Assembly: GCF_003590795.1 (NCBI RefSeq)
Contig: NZ_QYUL01000003.1
Location: 310,001-374,000, forward strand
DNA length: 64,000 bases
From: Azospirillum cavernae
Lineage (GTDB): Bacteria; Pseudomonadota; Alphaproteobacteria; Azospirillales; Azospirillaceae
Reading direction: 5' to 3'
This document shows positions 37,466-45,548 of this stretch, one piece after another. Below the pieces are notes generated by a model that worked only from the letters and a program-made list of their open reading frames with translations, was not told the DNA's origin and searched no databases. Each line of letters begins with the position of its first letter. Within the stretch, counting starts at the first letter, position 1. The translations under genes and the position numbers were made by a program.

Positions 37466-38038
37466 ATGAAAGATGTTCGAGATAGAATATGGATTACTTC
37501 CAAGGTTAGAATGATTTCAGAGCGTCGCTACCTATCATACGAATCGACAGCACATTTGTTAATGAATACATTTTCCGGAATTCTTCTCCTCACGTCAATA
37601 TATCCAGATGAGATTGGGAGATCTGTCCCTGGACTTTCAAAAATTAATGTTGCTTTTTCTTTACTTATATTTGGATCTAGTTTGCTTGTTTATGGATTTA
37701 AGTTTGGTGAAACGGCGGCAAAGCATAGGGAGTGCTACCTCAAACTTCAGCGTTTGCTGGATAGCAATAAAGATGATGAAGATAATTTTGAGAAGTACCA
37801 TGACATATTAGAGAATTATCCAAACCAATCTGACAGAGATTACTATGACTTTGTTTTTGAACGATATAGAAAAAGAAAAGAACCGATCTTAAGGCCTGGA
37901 ACCGATGTCGAGATCGTTCCAAGTTTTTGGGTTTGTGCAAGTTATTTATGCAGGAAGTTTTTATTTTTCATTTTTTGTCGCGCAATGCCTGTAATTTTTA
38001 TTGTCGCAATTATATCAACGCTTTTGGTTGAATATTAA
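37466..38038 (+). CDS. SLATT-like membrane effector partnered with reverse transcriptase
   Basis: This 190-residue protein has two membrane segments near the N-terminus (about 29-47 and 61-79), a charged helical middle with many Tyr/Asp/Glu/Lys, and a third hydrophobic segment at the C-terminus (about 163-187). This layout, with the N-terminal RMISERRYLSYE and the KFGETAAKHRECYLKLQ stretch after the second segment, fits SLATT family 5, predicted pore-forming effectors often encoded beside reverse transcriptases. The RBS is AAAGGTG before the ATG at 37466. The RT start lies one base past its stop, so both are co-translated. Codons are strongly AT-rich, unlike the neighbours, which indicates transfer. 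Confidence 0.72.
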   Translation: MKDVRDRIWITSKVRMISERRYLSYESTAHLLMNTFSGILLLTSIYPDEIGRSVPGLSKINVAFSLLIFGSSLLVYGFKFGETAAKHRECYLKLQRLLDSNKDDEDNFEKYHDILENYPNQSDRDYYDFVFERYRKRKEPILRPGTDVEIVPSFWVCASYLCRKFLFFIFCRAMPVIFIVAIISTLLVEY

Positions 38039-38039
38039 A

Positions 38040-39359
38040 ATGAAGCCATTCCAAATTTTTGCAAAAAAATTTAGCATAGAAAGCCTGCGTTCTCTTTTTG
38101 ACGAAAAAATATCAGAAACAAAAGCAATTGGAAGAGATGGAATACGTACAAGCCAATTTGCCGATCATATAGAAAATGAAGTATCACTAATTTCAAAAAA
38201 CACAAAAAGTGGAAATTATAAATTCACTCGATACAAAGCTAAGCTAATTTCAAAAGGACCATTTAAAGAACCAAGGATGTTATCTATTCCGACCGTTCGC
38301 GATAGGCTTACTTTGAGAGCACTCTGTGAATTTATGGCGGAGGTGTATCCAGAAGCTATTACGAGAAAGCCACATGAATATATAAAAAATATCAAGGAAG
38401 AGCTTGCTGGAGCAGATTTAAATGCGGCCTTTCTTAGGATTGACGTTCGCGATTATTATCCATCAGTGGATAGAGAACTACTCATTAAAGATATAAAGAA
38501 GAAAATAAGAAAGCAAGAAGCTATTTCTCTAATAGAGAAGGCCATATCGACCGAGACGTTTAAGGCTGGAGAAAAAGGCATCCCTCAGGGACTGAGTATT
38601 TCTAATATTCTTGCAAATATATACCTACTTGAATTTGATCTGTCGCTTAAAAAATATATAAAATATTATCGGTACGTTGACGATATTTTGATGATATGCG
38701 GATCAACTGCTCATGCTCAAGATGTATTTAAAGAAGTAAAGTGGCGACTGGAACATCAACGTCACTTGCTCTGCCATGATCTCGGAGATAAGAGCAAGTC
38801 TTGCATTTCAAGTGTTCAACATGGAGTTGATTACCTTGGATTTCATGTATCAAAATCAAAAATTTCCGTTAGGCAGTCATCACTTCGGAAGATGATATCA
38901 AGTATTATATCAATATTTTCAAAATTTAAGCCTATCAACAACGACACTAAACTACTCTGGCTATTAAATCTCCGCATTACCGGGTGCCGGTTTGAAGAGA
39001 AAAATTATGGATGGATGTTTTTCTTTCTTCAAACTGAAGACACTAGCCAATTATCTCGTCTTGACAGATTGGTTCGGATTCAACTAAACAAAAATAAAAA
39101 ATATAAGTTAATTGGAAAACAGAAAACATTTATAAAAACATTCCATGAACTTCGATTTAAAGGAATTAAATCGAAGTACATCCCAAATTTTGATGAAATT
39201 ACGTTTGAAGATATGGTTAATATAATATGCACTATTACTGGAATAGATAAAAGAAAATTAGAAGAAAAAGGAGAAAAATTCGTCAGATCTGAATTTAAAA
39301 AAATAATAAAGAAGGAAGTTTCGGTTCTGGAAAGGGATATAATGGAGTCTTTTTCATAG
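38040..39359 (+). CDS. Reverse transcriptase, defence-associated (DRT/UG-type)
   Basis: This 439-residue protein has the core RT motifs. Motif A is RIDVRDYYPSVD (catalytic D135), motif B is GIPQGLSISNILANIYL (about 180-196), motif C is YRYVDDI (YVDD, residues 212-215) and a YLGF motif E follows (about residue 270). The C-terminal part has RITGCRFEEKNYGWMFFFLQ, a stretch I associate with unknown-group RTs. There is no maturase, endonuclease or integrase domain and no group II intron around it. The ATG at 38040 is one base after the SLATT stop. The gene is AT-rich throughout. The exact UG/DRT subgroup cannot be settled here. Confidence 0.85.
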   Translation: MKPFQIFAKKFSIESLRSLFDEKISETKAIGRDGIRTSQFADHIENEVSLISKNTKSGNYKFTRYKAKLISKGPFKEPRMLSIPTVRDRLTLRALCEFMAEVYPEAITRKPHEYIKNIKEELAGADLNAAFLRIDVRDYYPSVDRELLIKDIKKKIRKQEAISLIEKAISTETFKAGEKGIPQGLSISNILANIYLLEFDLSLKKYIKYYRYVDDILMICGSTAHAQDVFKEVKWRLEHQRHLLCHDLGDKSKSCISSVQHGVDYLGFHVSKSKISVRQSSLRKMISSIISIFSKFKPINNDTKLLWLLNLRITGCRFEEKNYGWMFFFLQTEDTSQLSRLDRLVRIQLNKNKKYKLIGKQKTFIKTFHELRFKGIKSKYIPNFDEITFEDMVNIICTITGIDKRKLEEKGEKFVRSEFKKIIKKEVSVLERDIMESFS

Positions 39360-39413
39360 AATTTATGATAAATTCATTGCGATGCGAAATTTATATAATA
39401 ATTTAGAGGATTT

Positions 39414-39434
39414 TTCAACGTTCAACGTTCAACG
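39414..39434. repeat. Three tandem TTCAACG heptamers
   Basis: TTCAACG is repeated three times in tandem at 39414-39434, 55 bases after the RT stop and exactly where composition returns to GC-rich. The AT-rich DNA from 39360 to 39413 holds no gene. The repeat may mark the right edge of the acquired segment; no matching copy was found at the left edge. Confidence 0.6.
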
Positions 39435-39487
39435 GTTCGAGTGATTGCCCTGGAAACATCCGCCAACCGTGATCCTGGCGCGCGTGG

Positions 39488-40141
39488 TCAGTGCTCCTCC
39501 GCGTGGTCCAGGCACAGGACCAGCCGGGCCACGCCGGCGCGCGCCGGGGGGGAGCGGTGGATCAGGCCGCGCCCCCGGTTGCCGGGCCAGGATTCGCCCT
39601 TCAGCAGGCCGACGTCCCCGGCGCTCATCCGCCGCAGCCGTCGGGCGTCGGGCAGGACGGCGGCGTTGTCGCCGGTTCCCAAGCCGTCGCGCCGGGCCGC
39701 CTCGTCCGGCGCCCATTGGGTTCCCGGCCCGCGATAGGTGCAGAGCAGCCGGACCCCGACGTAATCGACGTGCAGGAATTTGCAACCGGCGCCGGTCACG
39801 CGCTCCAACCGCAACGTCACCGCCGGGCAGCCGACCAAATCGGCGTACAGCCGCACCAACGCCGCGACGTCGGGCAACAGCGGCCCGGCGGCGACGGCGT
39901 CGGTCGTTACTTGGTCGGGCGTGGTGGACAGGCGCAGGTTGGTCCAATCGGCGTCCGGCCAACCGTCCAGCGCCTCGGCCAGACCGGCGGGCAGGCCGCG
40001 CCGCCACAGGGCCATGGTCACGCCGGGATCCCGGATCGCCGCCAACCCGTCGGGGCGGTCGCAAACAGCGAGGTGGGGGCGCCCTCGGTTTCCGGCGGAC
40101 GGCGCCGCGCCGTTGGCGGATTCGACGGCGGGGGGAAGCAT
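39488..40141 (-). CDS. DUF1826 family protein
   Basis: This 217-residue protein has the family core KFLHVDYVGVRLLCTYRGPG (about residues 119-138) followed by the GTQW motif and a C-terminal GLIHRSPPARAGVARLVLC. The His/Asp pattern (HVD and HRSPP) recalls a cupin-like or 2-oxoglutarate-oxygenase-like fold, but no activity is established. In other proteobacteria DUF1826 genes often sit beside COG0523 zinc GTPase genes and under Zur control. A Zur-like palindrome upstream here fits a role in zinc limitation. No COG0523 gene is visible in the window. Confidence 0.8.
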   Translation of the reverse strand: MLPPAVESANGAAPSAGNRGRPHLAVCDRPDGLAAIRDPGVTMALWRRGLPAGLAEALDGWPDADWTNLRLSTTPDQVTTDAVAAGPLLPDVAALVRLYADLVGCPAVTLRLERVTGAGCKFLHVDYVGVRLLCTYRGPGTQWAPDEAARRDGLGTGDNAAVLPDARRLRRMSAGDVGLLKGESWPGNRGRGLIHRSPPARAGVARLVLCLDHAEEH

Positions 40142-40179
40142 GGCGGAAACCTCAAAGCGGGGGAGTGGGGTTAAAAGTA

Positions 40180-40196
40180 ATGATATAACGTATCAT
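40180..40196. promoter_or_regulatory. Zur-like palindrome upstream of DUF1826 gene
   Basis: ATGATA (40180-40185) and TATCAT (40191-40196) form a perfect inverted repeat around TAACG in an AT-rich patch 39 bases upstream of the start. The shape resembles alphaproteobacterial Zur boxes (AT-rich inverted repeats with a TATAAC-like centre). Binding of Zur is inferred from this and from the gene family. Confidence 0.5.
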
Positions 40197-40223
40197 AAAA
40201 GGCAAGACCGACGCGGCGCGTTT

Positions 40224-40259
40224 CCCCCAAACTTTGTGTTCCCCCAAAAACTTTGTGTT
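40224..40259. repeat. Two-copy tandem repeat before eutB
   Basis: CCCCCAAACTTTGTGTT (40224-40240) is followed by CCCCCAAAAACTTTGTGTT (40241-40259). The copies differ only by a two-A insertion. They lie about 70 bases upstream of eutB, in the divergent spacer, and could be an activator site or slippage. Confidence 0.6.
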
Positions 40260-40329
40260 CCAATGTCAACCGGCCCCGCCGCCGCCCGTGCCATGCTGAT
40301 TGCAGGATGGGACAGGGAGGGCGCCGACG

Positions 40330-41724
40330 ATGGCGGTTTACTGGCGGGATCTGGGGCGGCAGCGGCATCGGTTCGACGATTTGAAAACGGTGATGGCCTG
40401 CGCCTCGCCGCGCCGGTCGGGGGACGAGTTGGCGGGCATCGCCGCCGACAGCGACGAGCGGCGGGTGGCGGCGCGGATGGTGCTGGCCGATCTGCCCTTG
40501 AAAGCCTTCCTCAACGAAACGCTGATTCCCTATGAAACCGACGAGGTGACGCGGCTGATCGTGGACCGCCATGATTCCGTCGCCTTCCGCCCGGTCGCCC
40601 ACATGACGGTCGGGCAATTCCGCGACTGGCTGCTGTCTTATCAGGCCGACACCGCGACGCTGAGCGCGCTCGCCCCCGGCTTGACGCCGGAGATGGTGGC
40701 GGCGGCATCCAAGCTGATGCGCAACATTGATCTGGTCGGCGTCGCCGCGAAATGTTCGGTCGTCACCCGCTTCCGCACCACGGTCGGGCTGCCGGGGCGC
40801 TTGTCCAGCCGGTTGCAACCCAACCACCCGACCGACGACCCCGCCGGGATCGCCGCCTCGACGCTCGACGGGCTGCTCTATGGGGTGGGCGACGCGGTGA
40901 TCGGCATCAACCCGGCGACCGACAACGTCCCGGCCTGCATCAAGCTGTTGGAGATGCTGGACGCGGTGCGCACGCGCTTTGACATTCCGGTGCAGTCCTG
41001 CGTTCTCGCCCACGTCACCACCTCCATCCAGGCGATTGAGCGCGGGGCGCCGGTCGATCTGGTGTTCCAGTCCATCGCCGGAACCGAAAAGGCCAACCGG
41101 GGGTTCGGCGTCAGCCTGTCGCTGTTGGCCGAGGCGCAGGAGGCGGCCAAGTCGCTCAAGCGCGGGACCATCGGCGACAACGTCATGTATTTTGAAACGG
41201 GGCAGGGGTCGGCCCTGTCGGCGGACGCCCATTTCGGCGTCGATCAACAAACGGTGGAAACCCGCGCCTACGCCGTCGCCCGCGCCTTCGACCCGTTTCT
41301 GGTCAACACCGTGGTCGGCTTCATCGGGCCGGAATATCTGTTCGACGCCAAGCAGATCACGCGCGCCGGTCTGGAAGACCATTTCTGCGCCAAGCTGATG
41401 GGCGTGCCGATGGGCTGCGACGTTTGTTACACCAACCACGCCGAAGCCGATCAGGACGACATGGATGTTCTGATGACCATGCTGGCGACGGCGGGCGTCA
41501 ACTTCATCATCGCGGTGCCGGGCGCCGACGACGTGATGCTGAATTACCAAAGCCTGTCCTACCACGACGTGCTGGGCCTGCGTCACCTGCTGAAACGCCC
41601 GCCCGCGCCGGAGTTCGAGGCGTGGCTGGACAAGGCCGGTTGGCTGGACGAGCAGCGCCGCCTGCCGCCCTGGCCCGATCACAGCCTGGTGGTTCAGGCC
41701 CTGTTGGGGAGCGCGGCGGCATGA
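40330..41724 (+). CDS. eutB: Ethanolamine ammonia-lyase large subunit
   Basis: This 464-residue catalytic subunit of the adenosylcobalamin-dependent enzyme splits ethanolamine into acetaldehyde and ammonia. Family features include the opening MAVYWRD, FRTTVGLPGRLSSRLQPNHP, GDAVIGINPATD, VMYFETGQGSALSA and the late GVPMGCDVCYTNHAEADQDD. Length is normal. The start follows an AGGGAGGG box. The gene overlaps eutC (ATGA). No microcompartment or reactivase gene (eutA) is present, so this is the simple, cytosolic arrangement. B12 supply could come from the importer at 18305-21140. Confidence 0.96.
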   Translation: MAVYWRDLGRQRHRFDDLKTVMACASPRRSGDELAGIAADSDERRVAARMVLADLPLKAFLNETLIPYETDEVTRLIVDRHDSVAFRPVAHMTVGQFRDWLLSYQADTATLSALAPGLTPEMVAAASKLMRNIDLVGVAAKCSVVTRFRTTVGLPGRLSSRLQPNHPTDDPAGIAASTLDGLLYGVGDAVIGINPATDNVPACIKLLEMLDAVRTRFDIPVQSCVLAHVTTSIQAIERGAPVDLVFQSIAGTEKANRGFGVSLSLLAEAQEAAKSLKRGTIGDNVMYFETGQGSALSADAHFGVDQQTVETRAYAVARAFDPFLVNTVVGFIGPEYLFDAKQITRAGLEDHFCAKLMGVPMGCDVCYTNHAEADQDDMDVLMTMLATAGVNFIIAVPGADDVMLNYQSLSYHDVLGLRHLLKRPPAPEFEAWLDKAGWLDEQRRLPPWPDHSLVVQALLGSAAA

Positions 41725-42530
41725 GCGACGAACAGCAAAAAGATTCCGGGCCAAAGGATCCCTGGGCGCGCTTCCGCTCCGCCACCCGCGCCCGCATCGG
41801 CTTGGGCCGGGCGGGCGACGGGATGCCGACGACGGCCTTGTTGGAGTTCCAACTCGCCCACGCCCGTGCCCGCGACGCCGTCCACAGCGCGGCGGATTTC
41901 GACCGGCTGGCCGAGGATCTGGCGCCGTTGCAAACTCTGCGCGTCCACAGCGCCGCGCCCGACCGTTTGACCTATCTGCGCCGCCCCGATTTGGGCCGCC
42001 AACTGGACGTGGCCAGCGTGGAGCGGCTGGCGTCGCATCCGGCGGCCGGCGGCGATTGGGACCTTTTGTTCGTCATCGCCGACGGGCTGTCGGCGGCGGC
42101 GGTCCAGGTCAACGCCGCGCCGCTGGTCCACGCCTGCCATGAACGGCTGTTCGGCTGGCGGATCGGCCCGGTGGTGCTGGCCGAACAGGCGCGGGTCGCG
42201 CTGGGCGACGGGGTGGCGGCGGCGCTGGGCGCGCGGCTGCTGGTTCTGCTGGTCGGCGAGCGGCCCGGCCTGTCGGCGGCGGAATCGCTGGGGGCCTATC
42301 TAACCTGGGACGCCAAGCCGGGCCGCGCCGATTCCGAGCGCAATTGCATTTCCAACATTCACGCCGACGGCCTGCCCATCGGGGCGGCGGCGGACAAGCT
42401 GTGCTGGCTCGCCAACGAGGCGGCGCGGTTGAAGCTGACGGGGGTCAGTTTGAAGGAGGACGCCCCGTCTTTGCCGGGTCCGGGCAACGACAGCAAAAAA
42501 CAGACGCCGGACCTGATCGAAAACGCATGA
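41721..42530 (+). CDS. eutC: Ethanolamine ammonia-lyase small subunit
   Basis: This 269-residue partner of EutB completes the cobalamin-binding site. Conserved runs are ARIGLGRAGDGMPTTALLEFQ (split over residues 24-45), DLLFVIADGLSAAAV, and the C-terminal RNCISNIHADGLP. It starts within the eutB stop (ATGA overlap), so the two subunits are made together. About 36 bases separate it from the permease gene. Confidence 0.96.
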   Translation: MSDEQQKDSGPKDPWARFRSATRARIGLGRAGDGMPTTALLEFQLAHARARDAVHSAADFDRLAEDLAPLQTLRVHSAAPDRLTYLRRPDLGRQLDVASVERLASHPAAGGDWDLLFVIADGLSAAAVQVNAAPLVHACHERLFGWRIGPVVLAEQARVALGDGVAAALGARLLVLLVGERPGLSAAESLGAYLTWDAKPGRADSERNCISNIHADGLPIGAAADKLCWLANEAARLKLTGVSLKEDAPSLPGPGNDSKKQTPDLIENA

Positions 42531-42566
42531 GCAACCGCCTTTTGAACAGGGGCAGGAGGGATTTTC

Positions 42567-43967
42567 ATGTCTGGGAACACGAAGCCTGAATTGAGCAAAA
42601 GCCTGACCGGCCTTCATCTGTGGGGCATCGCGGTCGGTCTGGTGATCTCCGGCGAATATTTCGGCTGGAGCTATGGCTGGGCGGCGGCGGGGACGCTGGG
42701 CTTCCTCGTCACCACGATCCTGATCGCGGCGATGTACACCACCTTCATCTTCAGCTTCACCGAGCTGACCACCGCCATCCCGCACGCCGGGGGGCCGTTC
42801 GCCTACAGCTACCGCGCCTTCGGGCCGACCGGCGGGTTCGTCGCTGGTTTTGCAACGCTGATCGAGTTCGTCTTCGCCCCGCCCGCCATCGCGCTGGCCA
42901 TCGGCGCCTATTTGAACGTGCAGTATCCATCGCTGGATCCCAAGATGGCGGCGCTTGGCGCCTATGTCATCTTCATGGCGCTGAACATCGCGGGCGTGTC
43001 CATCGCCGCGACCTTCGAGCTGTTCGTCACCGTGCTGGCGATCATCGAATTGCTGGTGTTCATGGGCGTGGTGACGCCGGGCTTCACCTGGGCGAATTTC
43101 ACGGCGAACGGCTGGTCGGGGGAAAACACCTTCACCATCAGCAGCGTCGGCGGCATCCTGGCCGCGATCCCCTTCGCCATCTGGTTCTTCCTGGCGATCG
43201 AGGGCGCGGCGATGGCGGCGGAAGAGACCAAGGATCCCAGCCGCACCGTGCCGCGCGCCTATATTTGCGGCATCCTGACCCTGGTGTTCCTGGCCTTCGG
43301 CACCATGATCTTCGCGGGCGGCGTCGGCGACTGGAAGGCGCTGTCCAACATCAACGACCCGCTGCCCCAGGCGATGAAGGCGGTGGTCGGTGAATCGAGC
43401 GGTTGGCTGCACATGCTGGTGTGGATCGGCCTGTTCGGTCTGGTCGCGTCCTTCCACGGCATCATCATGGGCTATTCGCGCCAGATCTTCGCCCTGTCGC
43501 GCGCCGGTTTCCTGCCGCCGATCTTCGCCACCGTCCACCCGACCCGCAAGACCCCGCATTGGGCCATTCTGGCGGGTGGCGTGGTCGGCATCGCCGCCGT
43601 CTTCTCCGACGAATGGATCCAGATCGGCGGGATGCCGCTGACCGCCAACATCGTCACCATGTCGGTGTTCGGCGCCATCGTCATGTACATCATGAGCATG
43701 GCGGCGCTGTTCAAGCTGCGTTCCAGCGAACCGAACCTGGCTCGTCCGTTCCGCGCGCCCTTCTACCCGGTGTTCCCGGCCATCTCGCTGGCCTTGGCGG
43801 TGTTGGCGCTCGGCACGATGATTTACTTCAACACCTTGGTGTTCGGCCTGTTCGTCGGGTTGTTCGCGCTGGGCTATCTGTTCTACCGCTTCACCGCCGA
43901 TCTGCGGAACGACGGCGACCCGCTGTTGAACGTCGCCTTGGCCGAAGCGCGGTCGATGACCGACTGA
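42567..43967 (+). CDS. eat: Ethanolamine permease (APC family, Eat-type)
   Basis: This 466-residue inner-membrane amino-acid-type permease has about twelve hydrophobic segments. It shows GLVISGEYFGWSYGWAAAGT near the N-terminus, PHAGGPFAYSYRAFGP and AIEGAAMAAEETKDPSRTVP, the pattern of proteobacterial ethanolamine permeases. It is the third gene of the eut operon and is followed by a strong terminator, so it should import the substrate for EutBC. Confidence 0.92.
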   Translation: MSGNTKPELSKSLTGLHLWGIAVGLVISGEYFGWSYGWAAAGTLGFLVTTILIAAMYTTFIFSFTELTTAIPHAGGPFAYSYRAFGPTGGFVAGFATLIEFVFAPPAIALAIGAYLNVQYPSLDPKMAALGAYVIFMALNIAGVSIAATFELFVTVLAIIELLVFMGVVTPGFTWANFTANGWSGENTFTISSVGGILAAIPFAIWFFLAIEGAAMAAEETKDPSRTVPRAYICGILTLVFLAFGTMIFAGGVGDWKALSNINDPLPQAMKAVVGESSGWLHMLVWIGLFGLVASFHGIIMGYSRQIFALSRAGFLPPIFATVHPTRKTPHWAILAGGVVGIAAVFSDEWIQIGGMPLTANIVTMSVFGAIVMYIMSMAALFKLRSSEPNLARPFRAPFYPVFPAISLALAVLALGTMIYFNTLVFGLFVGLFALGYLFYRFTADLRNDGDPLLNVALAEARSMTD

Positions 43968-43998
43968 GCTTCTCTCCCTTTGCCGAAGCGTCACGCTG

Positions 43999-44036
43999 AA
44001 GGCCGCCGTCCCCCCCCGACGGCGGCCTTTTCGTTT
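43999..44036 (+). terminator. Rho-independent terminator of the eut operon
   Basis: AAGGCCGCCGTC (43999-44010) pairs with GACGGCGGCCTT (44018-44029) in a 12-bp stem with a C7 loop; TTTTCGTTT follows. It lies 31 bases past the permease stop. Confidence 0.93.
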
Positions 44037-44045
44037 CTATGCGAA

Positions 44046-44098
44046 TGGTCAGACTATCGTGCAATAGAGAGTGCGTGCAAATTTTGTCACTCTGACCA
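44046..44098. promoter_or_regulatory. Spaced inverted repeat before the AraC-type gene
   Basis: TGGTCAGA (44046-44053) and TCTGACCA (44091-44098) are perfect inverted copies 37 bases apart, and GTGCAA occurs twice between them. The block lies 58 bases before the regulator start, consistent with an autoregulatory site, though the binding protein is unknown. Confidence 0.4.
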
Positions 44099-44155
44099 CC
44101 GGGTTCGGCACGGCGATTGCTGCATTGCGGCAAACCGGCTTCGGAAGGGTCTGTC

Positions 44156-45214
44156 ATGACGGCGCACGGATCGAATTCTAGGCAGATCGCCGCAGGCCGC
44201 CCAACAGATGGGCAGGGGAACCGGCGCAACATCCTGGCCGCCGCCGCGTCCGGCGTCGCCGCCTTCATCACCCAGCAGGGCGGCCAGCCCGACCATGTGT
44301 TCCACCGCGTCGGGGTGGAGGAAAAGGCGCTGGGCCAACCAACCTCGGCGCTCGACCTCGCCGCCTATGTGGCGATGATGGAGGTGGCGGCGGGGGAGAC
44401 CGGCAACGACAATTTCGGCCTTCTGTTCGGTCGCCAGTTCCAGCCCGACATGCTGGGGCTGATCGGGCGAATCGCGCTGTCGGCGCCGACGTTGGGGGCG
44501 TCGCTGGAGCATCTTGCCCGCCTCTTTCCCTTTCACCAGCAGGCGACCGAAACCCGCTTCGTCCGCGACAACGGGTTGCTGCGGCTGGAATACCGCATCC
44601 TGGATGGCCGCATCGTCGAGCGGCGGCAGGACGCCGAACTGACCATGGGCATGTTCGCCAACGTCGTCCGCGCCTGCCTCGGCCCGTCCTGGATGCCGGA
44701 GGAGGTGCATTTCGAGCATCCCAAGCCGGAGCATTGGCGCCAGCACGAATCCCTGTTCGACGCCCCGGCCCATTTCGGCCAGCGCACCAACGCCCTGGTG
44801 CTGCGCGACCGCGATCTCGACCGGCGGATGCCCGGCGGCGACATGGCGCGGTTGACCGCGCTGTGCGGCACGCTGGTGGACATCGCGCGCGACACCGGCG
44901 AACCGGCGCTGCTCGACCGGGTGACGGCGGAAATCCGCGCGCGCCTGCCCGAAGGCTGTCCCTATGTCGAGGACATCGCCGATCGGCTGGGCGTGGCGCG
45001 CTGGACCCTGCAACGCCGCCTGGCCGAGGAGGGCTTGAGCTTTTCCGATCTGGTGGAGCGGGTGCGGCGCGATCTGGCGGCGGTCTACATCCGGCAACGC
45101 CATGTCCCCATCGCCGACATCGGCTTTCTGCTGGGCTATTCCGAAGTCAGCGCCTTCAGCCGCGCCTTCCGCCGCTGGTTCGGCGTGTCGCCGCTGCGGA
45201 TGCGGGCGCAGTAG
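44156..45214 (+). CDS. AraC-family regulator with arabinose-operon-type N-terminal domain
   Basis: This 352-residue regulator has an N-terminal ligand domain of the OruR/VirF-like class (about residues 35-220) and a C-terminal AraC helix-turn-helix (ADRLGVARWTLQRRLAEEGL; IADIGFLLGYSEVSAFSRAF). It lies just after the eut operon on the same strand and is the best candidate for its ethanolamine-responsive activator, although EutR itself is not closely recognisable. The ATG at 44156 follows GGAAGGG. Confidence 0.85.
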   Translation: MTAHGSNSRQIAAGRPTDGQGNRRNILAAAASGVAAFITQQGGQPDHVFHRVGVEEKALGQPTSALDLAAYVAMMEVAAGETGNDNFGLLFGRQFQPDMLGLIGRIALSAPTLGASLEHLARLFPFHQQATETRFVRDNGLLRLEYRILDGRIVERRQDAELTMGMFANVVRACLGPSWMPEEVHFEHPKPEHWRQHESLFDAPAHFGQRTNALVLRDRDLDRRMPGGDMARLTALCGTLVDIARDTGEPALLDRVTAEIRARLPEGCPYVEDIADRLGVARWTLQRRLAEEGLSFSDLVERVRRDLAAVYIRQRHVPIADIGFLLGYSEVSAFSRAFRRWFGVSPLRMRAQ

Positions 45215-45246
45215 ACCGGGAGGGCGACGGTCATCGCTTGATCTTA

Positions 45247-45260
45247 CCCATAACTATGGG
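45247..45260. promoter_or_regulatory. Palindrome in the ccdAB promoter region
   Basis: CCCATA and TATGGG form a perfect inverted repeat around AC, 34 bases before ccdA. A second small palindrome, ATGCGCAT, follows at 45269-45276. Toxin-antitoxin operons of this type are usually autorepressed through such sites, so this is the probable CcdA(B) operator. Confidence 0.55.
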
Positions 45261-45293
45261 CATTCTCTATGCGCATGAGCATGGAGAAGCAGG

Positions 45294-45548
45294 ATGCCGG
45301 ACACGCGCCTGTCCTTTGACGCCTCCGCCCCGAAGCGGGCGACCAACGTCAGCCTCAACAGCGATCTGTTGGAGCAAGCCAAAGCCCTTGGCGTCAATGT
45401 CTCGCGGGCCTGCGAGCGCGGTTTGGCGGCGCAGATTACCGAACTGCGCGAAAAGCGCTGGTTGGACGAAAACCGCGCGGCTCTTGCCTCGTCGAACGCC
45501 TATGTCGAGGCGCATGGCCTTCCTTTGGCGAAGCATCGCCCCTACTGA
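45294..45548 (+). CDS. ccdA: CcdA-type antitoxin
   Basis: This 84-residue antitoxin has an N-terminal ribbon-helix-helix segment (KRATNVSLNSDLLEQAKALG) for DNA binding and a C-terminal toxin-binding tail with the CcdA pattern RWLDENRAALASSNAYVEAH. It neutralises the gyrase poison encoded next and represses the operon. The ATG of ccdB overlaps its stop (TGATG). Chromosomal copies like this are common. Confidence 0.93.
   Translation: MPDTRLSFDASAPKRATNVSLNSDLLEQAKALGVNVSRACERGLAAQITELREKRWLDENRAALASSNAYVEAHGLPLAKHRPY

Noticed and set aside
38040-39359. Group II intron or retroelement reverse transcriptase
   Set aside because: There is no maturase or endonuclease domain, no domain V-like intron hairpin downstream and no exon interruption; the gene is coupled to a SLATT gene instead.
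37260-39359. Classical retron (msr-msd plus RT)
   Set aside because: The outer helix recalls a1/a2 repeats, but I cannot recognise the retron NAxxH and VTG motifs in the RT and the RNA is separated from it by the SLATT gene. Kept only as an alternative to test.
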